Of a DNA stretch of 64,000 nt, positions 25,360 through 34,693 are shown one piece after another. A model generated the notes under the pieces. It had not been told where the DNA came from and ran no database searches. It saw nothing but the letters and a program-made list of their open reading frames with translations. Numbering within the stretch: position 1 is the first letter of the stretch; each line of letters begins with the position of its first letter. A program made the position numbers and the translations under genes. The DNA comes from VRUE01 sp035693025 (GTDB lineage: Bacteria > Actinomycetota > Thermoleophilia > Solirubrobacterales > 70-9): the NCBI GenBank assembly GCA_035693025.1, contig DASSHI010000030.1, positions 1 through 64,000 on the forward strand, read 5' to 3'.

Positions 25360-27433
25360 CCCGGCGACGCTCCAAGTCGATAGTGTCGCGCCCATCGACG
25401 AGCTCTGCATCAACACGGTCCGCACGCTGTCGATCGACGCGATCCAGAAGGCGAACTCGGGCCATCCCGGGACGCCGATGGCGCTGGCCCCCGTCGCCTA
25501 CACGCTCTGGCAGCGTCACCTGCGCTTCGACCCCGCCGATCCGATCTGGCCGAACCGCGACCGCTTCGTTCTCTCCGCCGGCCACGCCTCGATGCTGCTC
25601 TATTCCCTGCTCTACCTCGCCGACGTGCAGGCGGTCGAACCCGACTACGAGGTCGTCGGCCGGCCCGCCGTCTCGCTCGAGGACATCGAAAGCTTCCGCC
25701 AGCTCGACTCGCGCGCCCCCGGGCACCCCGAGTACCGCTGGACCTCCGGCGTCGAGACGACGACCGGCCCGCTCGGCCAGGGGATCGCGACCAGCGTCGG
25801 CATGGCGATCGCCTCGAAGTGGCAGGGCGCCCGCTACGGCGCCGAGCTGTTCGACTTCGACGTCTACGCGATCGCCGGCGACGGCTGCCTGATGGAGGGC
25901 GTCTCCAACGAAGCGGCCTCGATCGCCGGGCACCTGAAGCTCGACAACCTCTGCTGGATCTATGACAACAACAAAATCACCATCGACGGGGTGACCCGGC
26001 TCGCCTACGAGGACGACGTCGCCGCCCGCTTCATGGGCTACGGCTGGAACGTCACCCGCGTCGGCGACGCCAACGACATGGAATTGCTCGACAGAGCCTT
26101 CGAGGAGTTCAAGGGCGAGGAGGGGCGTCCGACGCTGATCGTCGTCGACTCGCACATCGGCTGGGGCTCGCCGCACAAGCAGGACACCGCCGCCGCTCAC
26201 GGCGAGCCGCTCGGCGAGGAGGAGGTGCGCGAGACCAAGCGCGTCTACGGCTGGCCCGAGGACGCCCAGTTCCTCGTCCCTGACGGGGTCAAGGAGCACT
26301 TCGCCGCCGGCGTCGGCAGGCGCGGCGCCGAGGCGCGGGCCGGGTGGGAGGCCAAGCTCGCCGCCTACGCCGAGAGCAGCCCCGACCTCGCCGCCGAGAT
26401 CGAGGCCACGCAGAAGCGCTCGCTGCCCGATGGCTGGGACGACGAGATCCCCAGCTTCAAGCCCGACGAGAAGGGCCTCGCCACGCGCAAGGCCTCGAGC
26501 CAGGTCGAGAACGCGATCGCCGCGCGCGTGCCCTGGCTGCTGGCCGGCTCCGCCGACCTGACCGACTCGACCTCGGTGCGCCTCGACCTCGACGGCGCCG
26601 TCGACTTCGAGCCCGGTGCCTACGAGGGCCGCCAGCTCCACTTCGGCATCCGCGAGCACGAGGCGGCGGCGATCTCCAACGGCCTCTCGCTCTCCAAGCT
26701 GCGCCCGCTCTGGTCGACCTACCTCACCTTCTCCGACTACGCACGCCCGGCGATCCGCCTCTCGGCGCTGATGGAGCTGCCGGTGATCCACGTCTTCACC
26801 CACGACTCGATCGGGTTGGGCGAGGACGGGCCGACCCACCAGCCGGTCGAGCAGCTCGCCTCGCTGCGCGCGATACCCGGTCTCGACGTGCTCCGGCCCG
26901 CCGACGCCAACGAGGTCGCCGAGGCCTGGCGCGTCGCGATCGACCGCACGCACCAGCCCGTCGCCCTCGTGCTCACGCGCCAGAACGTGCCGATCCTCGA
27001 CCGCTCCAAGTACGCCTCGGCCGCGGGCCTGCGGCGCGGCGGCTACGTGCTTGCCGCCGAGGAGGGCGGCGAGGGCCCCGAGGTCATCCTGATCGCCACC
27101 GGCAGCGAGGTCGCGCTGGCGCTCGCCGCGCACGAGGAGCTGAGCGGCGAAGGCATCCGCTCGCGAGTCGTCAGCCTGCCCTGCTGGGAGCTCTTCGACC
27201 GCCAGGACGACGCCTACCGGGAGGAGGTGCTGCCGCCGAGCGTCACGGCGCGCGTCTCGGTCGAGGAGGCCTCGACGCTCGGCTGGGACCGCTACGTCGG
27301 CCCGGCCGGTAAACGGATCGGCATGCACACGTTCGGAAGCTCGGCGCCGCTCAAGGACCTGCAGGACAAGTTCGGCTTCAGCCCCGACAAGGTCGCCCAG
27401 GCGGGGCGCGAAGCGCTCGAAGTGCGAAGCTGA
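25295..27433 (+). CDS. tkt: Transketolase
   Basis: A ThDP-dependent enzyme transferring two-carbon units in the pentose phosphate pathway. Homology begins at IDELCINTVRTLSIDAIQKA (codon 25394, ATC) and gives 680 residues, the normal length. Seen are NSGHPGTPMALAP, IAGDGCLMEGVSNEA (ThDP/metal), FGIREHEAAAISNGL (catalytic Glu) and HDSIGLGEDGPTHQPVEQL. The only canonical in-frame start is ATG 25295, inside the palindromic repeat, which would add 33 unusual residues. Alternatively ATC 25394 initiates. tal follows after 29 bp. Confidence 0.93.
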   Translation: MGRQPNPDPPKKLSEAPTGIGPPATLQVDSVAPIDELCINTVRTLSIDAIQKANSGHPGTPMALAPVAYTLWQRHLRFDPADPIWPNRDRFVLSAGHASMLLYSLLYLADVQAVEPDYEVVGRPAVSLEDIESFRQLDSRAPGHPEYRWTSGVETTTGPLGQGIATSVGMAIASKWQGARYGAELFDFDVYAIAGDGCLMEGVSNEAASIAGHLKLDNLCWIYDNNKITIDGVTRLAYEDDVAARFMGYGWNVTRVGDANDMELLDRAFEEFKGEEGRPTLIVVDSHIGWGSPHKQDTAAAHGEPLGEEEVRETKRVYGWPEDAQFLVPDGVKEHFAAGVGRRGAEARAGWEAKLAAYAESSPDLAAEIEATQKRSLPDGWDDEIPSFKPDEKGLATRKASSQVENAIAARVPWLLAGSADLTDSTSVRLDLDGAVDFEPGAYEGRQLHFGIREHEAAAISNGLSLSKLRPLWSTYLTFSDYARPAIRLSALMELPVIHVFTHDSIGLGEDGPTHQPVEQLASLRAIPGLDVLRPADANEVAEAWRVAIDRTHQPVALVLTRQNVPILDRSKYASAAGLRRGGYVLAAEEGGEGPEVILIATGSEVALALAAHEELSGEGIRSRVVSLPCWELFDRQDDAYREEVLPPSVTARVSVEEASTLGWDRYVGPAGKRIGMHTFGSSAPLKDLQDKFGFSPDKVAQAGREALEVRS

Positions 27434-27462
27434 ATCGAAAGCAAACTGCGAAAGGACGAGCC

Positions 27463-28539
27463 GTGAAGCCGACCGAGAAACTGCACGAGCTGGGCCAGAG
27501 CCTCTGGCTCGACAACATCACCCGCACCATGCTGCGCGACGGCACCCTCGCCGGCTATATCGAGGAGCTGTCGGTGACCGGCCTCACCTCGAATCCGACG
27601 ATCTTCGACAAGGCGATCTCCGGCGGCGACGCCTACGACGAGCAGATCGCCGAGCTGGCCGAGAAGCTCGACGACCCCGAGGAGATCTTCTTCCAGCTCG
27701 CGCTCGCCGACCTGCGCGATGCGACCGATCTCTTCAGAGGCACGCACGAGCGCACCGCCGGCGTCGACGGCTTCTGCTCGCTCGAGGTCTCGCCGAAGCT
27801 CGCCGACGACGCGCAGGGGACGATCGAGCAGGCCGCCAAGCTGCACGGCGAAGGCGAACGGCCAAACCTCTACATCAAGATCCCCGGCACCGGGGCTGGC
27901 CTGGCGGCGATCGAGGAGTCGATCTTCGCCGGCATCCCGATCAACGTGACCCTGCTCTTCGACCGCGAGCAGTACCTCGCCGCCGCCGATGCCTACATGA
28001 AGGGGATCGAGCGCCGGATCGAGGCCGGGCTCGATCCCGACGTCGCCTCGGTCGCCTCGATCTTCATGAGCCGCTGGGACGTCGCCGTCGCCGACGAGGC
28101 TCCCGACGAGCTGCGCAACCGGCTCGGCCTCGCGGTCGGCTTCCGCGCCTACCGCTTCTACCGCGAGCTGCTCGACTCGCCGCGCATGCAGCGGCTGATG
28201 AACGAGGGCGCGCGGCCGCAGCGGCTGCTCTGGGCGAGCACCGGCACCAAGGATCCCGAAGCCTCCGACGTCCTCTACATCGAGGGCTTCGCCTCGCCCC
28301 TCACCGTCAACACGATGCCCGAGCCGACGCTGAAGGCCTTCGCCGACCACGGCGAGGTCGGCGACCCGGTGCCCGCCGACGGTGGCGACGCCGAGGACGT
28401 GCTCGACCGGTTCGCCGCCGCCGGGATCGACGTCGACGCGCTCGCCGCGCGCCTGCAGGAGGAGGGCAAGGCCGCCTTCGCCAAGTCCTGGGACGAGATG
28501 CTGAAGACGATCTCCGCCCAGCAGGGGGCGCGGGCGTGA
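27463..28539 (+). CDS. tal: Transaldolase
   Basis: A 358-residue enzyme that moves dihydroxyacetone units between sugar phosphates through a Schiff-base Lys. Conserved pieces are LWLDNITRTMLRDG, VTGLTSNPTIFDKAIS, NLYIKIPGTGAGLAAIEE (catalytic Lys), INVTLLFDREQYLA, ASVASIFMSRWDVAV and LLWASTGTKDPEASDV. The length matches the actinobacterial Tal type. The GTG start follows GAAAGGA by 8 nt. The TGA overlaps the GTG of pgi, so tkt, tal and pgi form one operon. Confidence 0.95.
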   Translation: MKPTEKLHELGQSLWLDNITRTMLRDGTLAGYIEELSVTGLTSNPTIFDKAISGGDAYDEQIAELAEKLDDPEEIFFQLALADLRDATDLFRGTHERTAGVDGFCSLEVSPKLADDAQGTIEQAAKLHGEGERPNLYIKIPGTGAGLAAIEESIFAGIPINVTLLFDREQYLAAADAYMKGIERRIEAGLDPDVASVASIFMSRWDVAVADEAPDELRNRLGLAVGFRAYRFYRELLDSPRMQRLMNEGARPQRLLWASTGTKDPEASDVLYIEGFASPLTVNTMPEPTLKAFADHGEVGDPVPADGGDAEDVLDRFAAAGIDVDALAARLQEEGKAAFAKSWDEMLKTISAQQGARA

Positions 28540-30200
28540 GCGACGGCTTCGCGGGAGTGGGGGAGGCCGGCCCGAGCCTGCGGTGGGGCGAGGCCTGGCC
28601 GGCGCTGGAGCGCCATCAGGCGCAGATCGCCGCCACCGACCTGCGCGAGCTCTTCGCCGCCGACCCCGAGCGCGGCGAGCGCCTCGTCGCCGACGGCGCC
28701 GGCCTGCACCTCGACTTCTCCAAGAACCTCGTCACCGACGAGACCCTGATCCTGCTCGGCCAGCTTGCCCGCGAGCGCGGCGTCGAGGTGCGCCGCGAAG
28801 CGATGTTCGCCGGCGAGCACATCAACGTCTCCGAGGACCGCGCCGTCCTGCACGTCGCCCTGCGGATGCCGCGCGAGCGCTCGCTGATCGTCGACGGCGT
28901 CGACGTGGTCAAGCAGGTGCACGAGACGCTCGACCGCATGGGCGACTTCGCCGAGCGGGTCCGCTCGGGAGCCTGGACCGGCCACACCGGCAAGCCGATC
29001 CGCAACGTCGTCAACGTCGGCATCGGCGGCTCGGACCTCGGCCCGGTGATGGCTTACGAGGCGCTGCGCCACTTCAGCCACCGCGACCTCAGCTTCCGCT
29101 TCGTCTCCAACGTCGACGGCACCGACTTCGTCGAGTGCGTGCGCGACCTCGACCCGGCGGAGACGCTCTTCGTGATCTCCTCGAAGACCTTCACGACGCT
29201 GGAGACGATGACCAACGCCAGGACCGCGCGCGAGTGGCTCTTGGCCGGGCTGCGCGGCGAGGAGGAGGCGATCGCCAAGCACTTCGTCGCCGTATCGACC
29301 AATGCCGAGGCGGTCGCCGAGTTCGGCATCGACACCGACAACATGTTCGGCTTCTGGGACTGGGTCGGCGGCCGCTACTCGATGGACTCGGCGATCGGGC
29401 TCTCGACGATGCTGGCGATCGGCCCGGCCCAGTTCGCCGAGATGCTCTCCGGCTTCCACGCGATGGACGAGCACTTCCGCGAGACCCCGCCTGCGGGCAA
29501 CCTGCCGATGCTGATGGGTCTGCTCTCGGTCTGGTACGGCGGCTTCTTCGGCGCCCAGACCTGCGGCGTCTTCCCCTACGACCAGTACCTGCACCGCTTC
29601 CCCGCCTACCTGCAGCAGCTGACGATGGAGTCCAACGGCAAGCACGTGACGCTCGACGGCGCCCGGGTCGACTACGACACGGGGGCGATCTTCTGGGGCG
29701 AGCCCGGGACCAACGGCCAGCACTCCTTCTACCAGCTGATCCACCAGGGAACGCGGCTGATCCCCTGCGACTTCATCGGCTTCATGCGCTCCAACAACCC
29801 GCTCGGCGACCACCACGACATCTTGATGTCGAACGTCTTCGCTCAGACCCAGGCGCTCGCCTTCGGCAAAACCGAGCAGCAGGTGCGCGAGGAGGGGACG
29901 CCGGAGGCGGTCGTGCCGCACCGGGTGATGGAGGGCAACCGGCCGACCAACACGATCCTCGCCGAGCGCCTCGACCCGTTCACGCTGGGCGCGCTCGTCG
30001 CACTGTACGAGCACAGCGTCTTCACCCAGGGGGCGATCTGGGGGATCGACTCCTTCGATCAGTGGGGGGTCGAGCTGGGCAAGGTCCTGGCCAAGCAGAT
30101 CCTCCCCGAGCTGCAGGCGGCCAAGGAGCCGAAGCTGAAGCACGACAGCTCGACCAACGCGCTGGTCCGTCGCTACCGCGAGTTCCGCTCGCGGGTGTAG
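28536..30200 (+). CDS. pgi: Glucose-6-phosphate isomerase
   Basis: A full-length 554-residue phosphoglucose isomerase interconverting glucose 6-phosphate and fructose 6-phosphate. Motifs are VVNVGIGGSDLGPVMAYEAL, VISSKTFTTLETMTNA, FWDWVGGRYSMDSAIGL, LQQLTMESNGKHVT, GEPGTNGQHSFYQLIHQG (catalytic Glu and His) and FDQWGVELGKVLAKQI. GTG start overlapping the tal stop. It recycles fructose 6-phosphate made by transketolase and transaldolase to the Zwf substrate. cydA begins 3 bp after its stop. Confidence 0.96.
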   Translation: MSDGFAGVGEAGPSLRWGEAWPALERHQAQIAATDLRELFAADPERGERLVADGAGLHLDFSKNLVTDETLILLGQLARERGVEVRREAMFAGEHINVSEDRAVLHVALRMPRERSLIVDGVDVVKQVHETLDRMGDFAERVRSGAWTGHTGKPIRNVVNVGIGGSDLGPVMAYEALRHFSHRDLSFRFVSNVDGTDFVECVRDLDPAETLFVISSKTFTTLETMTNARTAREWLLAGLRGEEEAIAKHFVAVSTNAEAVAEFGIDTDNMFGFWDWVGGRYSMDSAIGLSTMLAIGPAQFAEMLSGFHAMDEHFRETPPAGNLPMLMGLLSVWYGGFFGAQTCGVFPYDQYLHRFPAYLQQLTMESNGKHVTLDGARVDYDTGAIFWGEPGTNGQHSFYQLIHQGTRLIPCDFIGFMRSNNPLGDHHDILMSNVFAQTQALAFGKTEQQVREEGTPEAVVPHRVMEGNRPTNTILAERLDPFTLGALVALYEHSVFTQGAIWGIDSFDQWGVELGKVLAKQILPELQAAKEPKLKHDSSTNALVRRYREFRSRV

Positions 30201-30202
30201 CG

Positions 30203-31594
30203 GTGTCCGGCCTCGACGCGCTGCCACTCGCCGCGTCGGGGTCCAACCTGCTCGCCGCGCGCGAGCTGATGGCGTTCACGCTCGCCTTCCACATCGTCCT
30301 CGCCTGCCTCGGGGTCGCCCTGCCGGCGATGATCCTCACCGCCAACTGGCTGGGGCTCAAACGCGGCGACGAGGACGCGATGCGGCTGGCGCGGCGCTGG
30401 TCGAAGGCGATGGCCGTGACCTTCGCCGTCGGCGCGGTCACCGGCACGGTGCTCAGCTTCGAGTTCGGCCTGCTCTGGCCGCGCTTCATGGCGCGCTTCG
30501 GAGATACCTTCGGGGTCTCCTTCGCGATCGAGGGGATCTTCTTCTTCGTCGAGGCGATCTTCCTCGCGATCTACATCTACGGCTGGAAGCGGTTGAGCGG
30601 CTGGGCGCACTGGTGGAGCGGCGTGCCGATGGTGATCACCGGCGTCGGCGGCGCCTTCTCGATCGTCACCGCCAACTCCTGGATGAACCAGCCGCAGGGC
30701 TTCAGCCTCGACGCTGCCGGCAAGGTGGTCGAAACCGAGCCGCTGAAGGTGATCTTCAACCCCGCCTGGAGCTACGAGGTGCCGCACATGATCCTCGCCG
30801 CCTACATGGTGGTCGGCTTCCTGCTGGCCTCGATCTACGCGGTCGGGATGCTGCGCGGGCGGCGCGACCGCCTGCACCGGCTGGGCCTCTTGATCCCGCT
30901 GACGATCGCCTGCATCGCGACGCCGATTCAGCTCTTCGTCGGCGATACCGCTGCGCGCGCGGTCGCCGACCACCAGCCGGCGAAGTTCGCGGGCTTCGAG
31001 TGCATCCAGGAAAGTGGCGACCACCAGACCGAGTACGTCGGCGGCATCTGCACGAGCGACGGGGTCAAGGCGGCGATCCCGATCCCAGACCTCGACTCCT
31101 ACCTGGTCGGCTTCAGCAAGGACACCGAAGTCACCGGGCTCGACGACATCCCGACTGACGAACGGCCGCCGGCCAACACGATGCTCCACCTCGCCTTCGA
31201 CGCGATGGTCGGGATCGGCTCGGCGCTGCTGCTGCTCGGGCTCTGGCTCGCCTGGGCCTGGTGGCGACGGCGCGATATCCCCCGCACGCCGTGGTTCCTG
31301 CGCGCGGTCGCGGTCTCGGGGGTGGGGGCGATCTTGGCCCTTTGGTTCGGCTGGATCGTCACCGAGGTCGGCCGCCAGCCCTGGATCGTGCAGGGCTACA
31401 TGCGCACCTCCGAAGCAGTCACCGACGCCAAGGGCATCTGGTTCGCCTTCGCCGGCGTGCTGATCCTCTACGCCGGCTTGGGAGTGGGCGCAGTGCTCGT
31501 GCTGCGGGCGATGTCGCGTCGCTGGCGCGCCGAGGACGAGGACGCCGCTGACGCCGAAGTCCCCTACGGCCCGCCGGAGGCCCCAGCCCGATGA
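30203..31594 (+). CDS. cydA: Cytochrome bd ubiquinol oxidase subunit I
   Basis: A 463-residue membrane subunit of the bd-type terminal oxidase, which oxidises quinol and reduces O2 without pumping protons. Helix 1 carries the haem ligand His in AFTLAFHIVLACLG. EGIFFFVEAIFLAIYIYGWKR holds the conserved Glu pair. VTANSWMNQPQGFSLD and FVGDTAARAVADHQPAKFAGFE are family signatures. The Q-loop is of moderate length. GTG start, 3 bp after pgi, so its expression may follow the sugar genes. cydB overlaps by 4 bp; no cydDC is seen. Confidence 0.95.
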   Translation: MSGLDALPLAASGSNLLAARELMAFTLAFHIVLACLGVALPAMILTANWLGLKRGDEDAMRLARRWSKAMAVTFAVGAVTGTVLSFEFGLLWPRFMARFGDTFGVSFAIEGIFFFVEAIFLAIYIYGWKRLSGWAHWWSGVPMVITGVGGAFSIVTANSWMNQPQGFSLDAAGKVVETEPLKVIFNPAWSYEVPHMILAAYMVVGFLLASIYAVGMLRGRRDRLHRLGLLIPLTIACIATPIQLFVGDTAARAVADHQPAKFAGFECIQESGDHQTEYVGGICTSDGVKAAIPIPDLDSYLVGFSKDTEVTGLDDIPTDERPPANTMLHLAFDAMVGIGSALLLLGLWLAWAWWRRRDIPRTPWFLRAVAVSGVGAILALWFGWIVTEVGRQPWIVQGYMRTSEAVTDAKGIWFAFAGVLILYAGLGVGAVLVLRAMSRRWRAEDEDAADAEVPYGPPEAPAR

Positions 31595-32592
31595 CCCGCG
31601 CCGACGTCGCCGCGGCGATCCTCTGGACCGGTGCGACGCTCTACGCGCTGTTCGGCGGGGCCGACTTCGGGGGCGGATTCTGGGACCTGCTGGCGGGGTT
31701 CGATGACCGCAGGGGGGAGCGGCCGCGAGCGCGGATCCAGCAGTCGCTGACCCCCGTCTGGGAGGCCAACCACGTCTGGCTGATCTTCATCCTCGTCGTC
31801 CTCTGGACCGCCTTCCCGGAGGCGTTCGGGGCGATCATGTCGACGCTCTACGTGCCGATCGCCCTGGCCGCGCTCGGCATCGTCCTGCGCGGCGCCGGCT
31901 TCGCCTTCCGCAGGTCGGTGCAGCGGCTGCAGTACCGGCGGGCGATGGGCGCGACGTTCGCCCTCTCCTCGGTGCTGACGCCGTTCTTCATGGGCACGGT
32001 AGTCGGGGCGATCGCCTCCGGCAACGTTCCGGCAGCGGGCAACGGCGAGCCCTTCGCCTCCTGGACGGGGCCGCTGCCGCTGCTGACCGGTGCCCTCTTC
32101 GTGCTCTCCAGCGCCTACCTCGCGGCGATCTTCCTGGTCGCCGACTCGCACCGGCTGGACGACCAGGAGATGGAGAGCTACTTCTCCCGCCGGGCGCTGA
32201 GCGCGGGCCTGGTCGCGGGGGCCGTCGCCCTGGCTGGGCTGATCGCCCTGCACGGCGAAGCTCGGTATGTCTACGACCGCCTGATCGTCGAGGGCCTGCC
32301 GCTCGTGATCGTCTCGATCCTCTGCGGCTTCGGGGTGCTCGGGCTGCTGCTCGCGCGCGGCCGCCGAGGCCTCCGTCCGCTGGCGGCAGGCGCGGTCATC
32401 GCCGTCATCTGGGGCTGGGGCGTCGCCCAGTTCCCGTACCTGCTGCCGACCTCGCTGCGGATCGACCAGGCGGCCGCCCCCGTCCCGACCCTCGACGCGA
32501 TCATCGTCGTCTTCGGCGCGGCCGCGCTCGTCGTCCTGCCCGCGCTCGGCCTGCTCTACTGGCTGAGTCAACGCGAATTGCTGGGGGACTGA
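31591..32592 (+). CDS. cydB: Cytochrome bd ubiquinol oxidase subunit II
   Basis: A 333-residue, eight- or nine-helix partner of CydA. FGGADFGGGFWDLLAG in the first helix, QQSLTPVWEANHVWLIFILVVLWTAFPEAF and GAGFAFRRSVQRLQYRRAMG are diagnostic. The ATG overlaps the cydA stop (ATGA), and its own TGA overlaps the start of the HAD gene by one base. It is part of the tkt-tal-pgi-cydA-cydB-HAD run. Confidence 0.95.
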   Translation: MTRADVAAAILWTGATLYALFGGADFGGGFWDLLAGFDDRRGERPRARIQQSLTPVWEANHVWLIFILVVLWTAFPEAFGAIMSTLYVPIALAALGIVLRGAGFAFRRSVQRLQYRRAMGATFALSSVLTPFFMGTVVGAIASGNVPAAGNGEPFASWTGPLPLLTGALFVLSSAYLAAIFLVADSHRLDDQEMESYFSRRALSAGLVAGAVALAGLIALHGEARYVYDRLIVEGLPLVIVSILCGFGVLGLLLARGRRGLRPLAAGAVIAVIWGWGVAQFPYLLPTSLRIDQAAAPVPTLDAIIVVFGAAALVVLPALGLLYWLSQRELLGD

Positions 32593-33266
32593 TGGCAGGC
32601 TCGCCGCGCGCAATCCTCTTCGACATCGACGGCACCCTGCTCGTCACCGGCGGCGCCGGCGGCGTCGCCTGGCAGCGCGGCTTCGAGGAGCTCTACGGGA
32701 TCGAAGCGAACGCCGCCGAGCACACCGACGCCGGGATGACCGACCCGGAGATCGTCAAGATCATCTTCAGCGAGGTGATCGGCCGCGAGGGCAGCGCCGA
32801 GGAGCGGGCGAAGGCGATCGGCTGCTACCTCAAGCATCTGCCCGACGCAGTCGCCGAGTCGGATGGCTACCGCGTCATGCCGGGCATCGAGGAGCTGCTC
32901 GACCGCCTGATCGACGGCGGAACCCTGCTCGGCCTCGTCACCGGCAACGTCGAGGCCGCCGCCCACATCAAGCTAGCCCGCGCCGGCCTCAACCGCTTCT
33001 TCTCCTTCGGCGGCTACGGCTCCGACTCGCCGGATCGCACCGAGGTCACCAGGGCCTCCTTCAACCGCGCGAAGCTCATATCCGGCAACAGCCTCCACAC
33101 CAGCTCCTGCATCTCGGTCGGCGATACGCCGAGAGACGTAAGCGCCGGCCATGGCGCCGGGATCAAGGTGGTCGGCGTCGCGACCGGTAGCTACACGATC
33201 GACCAGCTTGATCAAGCGGGAGCCGACTGGTCGCTCGAGTCGGTCGAGGCCGGCTTCCCCGCCTAG
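32592..33266 (+). CDS. HAD-family phosphatase (phosphoglycolate-phosphatase-like)
   Basis: A 224-residue haloacid-dehalogenase-fold hydrolase. Motif I is ILFDIDGTLL with nucleophile Asp, motif II is LLGLVTGNVEAAA, and motif IV is SVGDTPRDVSAGHGAG with GDxxxD-type acidic residues. The cap (residues 20-95) is helical like that of phosphoglycolate phosphatases. It is the last gene of a six-gene run ending before a palindromic repeat. A sugar-phosphate substrate is plausible given the context but unproven. Confidence 0.88.
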   Translation: MAGSPRAILFDIDGTLLVTGGAGGVAWQRGFEELYGIEANAAEHTDAGMTDPEIVKIIFSEVIGREGSAEERAKAIGCYLKHLPDAVAESDGYRVMPGIEELLDRLIDGGTLLGLVTGNVEAAAHIKLARAGLNRFFSFGGYGSDSPDRTEVTRASFNRAKLISGNSLHTSSCISVGDTPRDVSAGHGAGIKVVGVATGSYTIDQLDQAGADWSLESVEAGFPA

Positions 33267-33287
33267 AGGGCGGCCGTAGGTGTCAAT

Positions 33288-33402
33288 AAAGGCCATCCCG
33301 GTAGGGGTGGAACGTCTTGTACTTTTTTGTCGACTGCTTCGGGCGCCAGCTAATCCCAGGCCACCAAAAAAGTTAAGTGGAACCCCTGCCGGGATGGCCT
33401 TT
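33288..33402. repeat. Palindromic repeat family 3, copy B (115 bp)
   Basis: The outer arms AAAGGCCATCCCGG and CCGGGATGGCCTTT differ from copy A yet match each other. The inner core is conserved (ACGTCTTGTACTTTTTTG, GGGCGCCAG, AAAAAAGTTAAGTGG). It fills the convergent gap between the HAD gene and the cyclopropane synthase gene and touches the stop codon of the latter (33402-33404). Confidence 0.92.
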
Positions 33403-34607
33403 CACGCCAACGAGCAGCGAGCCTGGTAAATCGAGAGGAACCCGCTTTCGAACCCGTTGCGGGCGGCACGCAGGTAGAGGCGCCAGACACGGACGCGTTC
33501 GGGTCCGGCAAGCTTGATCGCCTCGTCGAGGTTGTCGTCCAGCCGCCGGGCCCAATGCCGAAGCGTCTCGGCGTAGTCGGCGCCATGCTCGGAGACGTGG
33601 CGGGTGACGAAGCCCGCGCGTTCCAGCGCCAAGAGGACGCGGGAGAGGTGCAGCGGTTCGCCGTCGGGGAAGACGTAGCGCTCCGAGAAGGCGGCGGCGT
33701 CGGGGTCGGTATGGCGCAGGCGGGCGATGCCGTGGTTGAGCAGCCGTCCGCCCGGCTCGAGGAGCCCGGCGAGCGTGCGCGCGTAGACGTCGATCTGCTC
33801 CTTGCCGACGTGCTCGACCATGCCGATCGAGGCGATCGCGTCGAAACGCTCGCCGGCGAGGTCGCGGTAGTCCATGACGCGGATCTCGACCCGATCGGCG
33901 ACCCCGGCCTCCTCGGCCCGCTGCCGCGCCCGCTCGGCCTGCGGCGGCGAGAGGGTGATGCCGACGACGCTGGCGCCGTACTTGGTCGCCGCGCGCAGCG
34001 GGAAGCTGCCCCAGCCGCAGCCGACGTCGAGGACCCGGTCGCCCTCCTGCAGCGCCAGCTTGCGGGCGACCGTGTCGAGCTTCTCTTCCTGCGCCGCCTC
34101 CAGCGTCTCGGCGCCCTCGGCGAAGAAGGCGCAGCTGTAGGTCATCGAGGCGTCGAGGAAGAGGGCGAAGAAGTCGTTGGAGACGTCGTAGTGATGGCGG
34201 ACCGCCTTCGCGTCGCGCTCCTTGCTGTGGCGGCGGCCGCTCAACACCAGCTCGGCGTCGGGGCGCTTGGGTGGCGGCTGTATGCCCGCCGCGCGCACCG
34301 CGCCGAGCAGCAGGTGGGCCATGTCGCCACGGTCGAGCGATGGCGGCTGCCAGCCGTCGAGCACTTCGATCACCGCGTCCATGTCGTCGACCTCGATGTC
34401 GCCGCTGACGTAGGCGCGGCCGAGCCCGAGCTGGCCGGGGGCGCGCAGCGCGTGCGCCGCCGCGCGCGGCGAGCGTACGAAGAAGGTCGGTCCCTCGCCC
34501 TCCGTGGCGGGCAGTCGGGTCCCATCCCAGAACTCGACGGTGAAGGGCCGGCTGGGGACGCGGGTCTCGATCTCGCGGCGCAGGGGCTCGGTCCGGGCGA
34601 AGGGCAT
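33402..34607 (-). CDS. Cyclopropane-fatty-acyl-phospholipid synthase family methyltransferase
   Basis: A 401-residue SAM-dependent enzyme that methylates double bonds of membrane lipid acyl chains. The N-terminal domain (DGTRLPATEGEGPTFFVRSPRAA) is the CFAS lipid-binding part. SAM motif I is VLDVGCGWGSFPLRAATKYGASVVGIT. YDVSNDFFALFLDASMTYSCAFF and SIGMVEHVGKEQIDVY are conserved in CFA and mycolic cyclopropane synthases. It is divergent, 86 bp away, from an acyl desaturase that would supply its substrate. A 10-methyl or hydroxy product is also possible. Confidence 0.92.
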   Translation of the reverse strand: MPFARTEPLRREIETRVPSRPFTVEFWDGTRLPATEGEGPTFFVRSPRAAAHALRAPGQLGLGRAYVSGDIEVDDMDAVIEVLDGWQPPSLDRGDMAHLLLGAVRAAGIQPPPKRPDAELVLSGRRHSKERDAKAVRHHYDVSNDFFALFLDASMTYSCAFFAEGAETLEAAQEEKLDTVARKLALQEGDRVLDVGCGWGSFPLRAATKYGASVVGITLSPPQAERARQRAEEAGVADRVEIRVMDYRDLAGERFDAIASIGMVEHVGKEQIDVYARTLAGLLEPGGRLLNHGIARLRHTDPDAAAFSERYVFPDGEPLHLSRVLLALERAGFVTRHVSEHGADYAETLRHWARRLDDNLDEAIKLAGPERVRVWRLYLRAARNGFESGFLSIYQARCSLA

Positions 34608-34693
34608 CGCGGCACCTTATATAGGCGCCGCCGCGCGCGGCGGCCGAACTTTTACCTTTCCCGCGCCACTTCGGCGTATGATCCCGAGCCTTC

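Noticed and set aside
25383..25892. A GTG-initiated ORF starting near the transketolase N-terminus
   Set aside because: It is out of frame with the transketolase and Ser/Arg-rich, a frame shadow. It is noted only because a one-base correction would give tkt a GTG start.
34620..34650. A GC-rich near-palindrome (GCCGCCGCGCGCGGCGGC) between the cyclopropane synthase and desaturase genes
   Set aside because: It is simple CG-repeat sequence with no second copy in the window, and its role as an operator cannot be supported.
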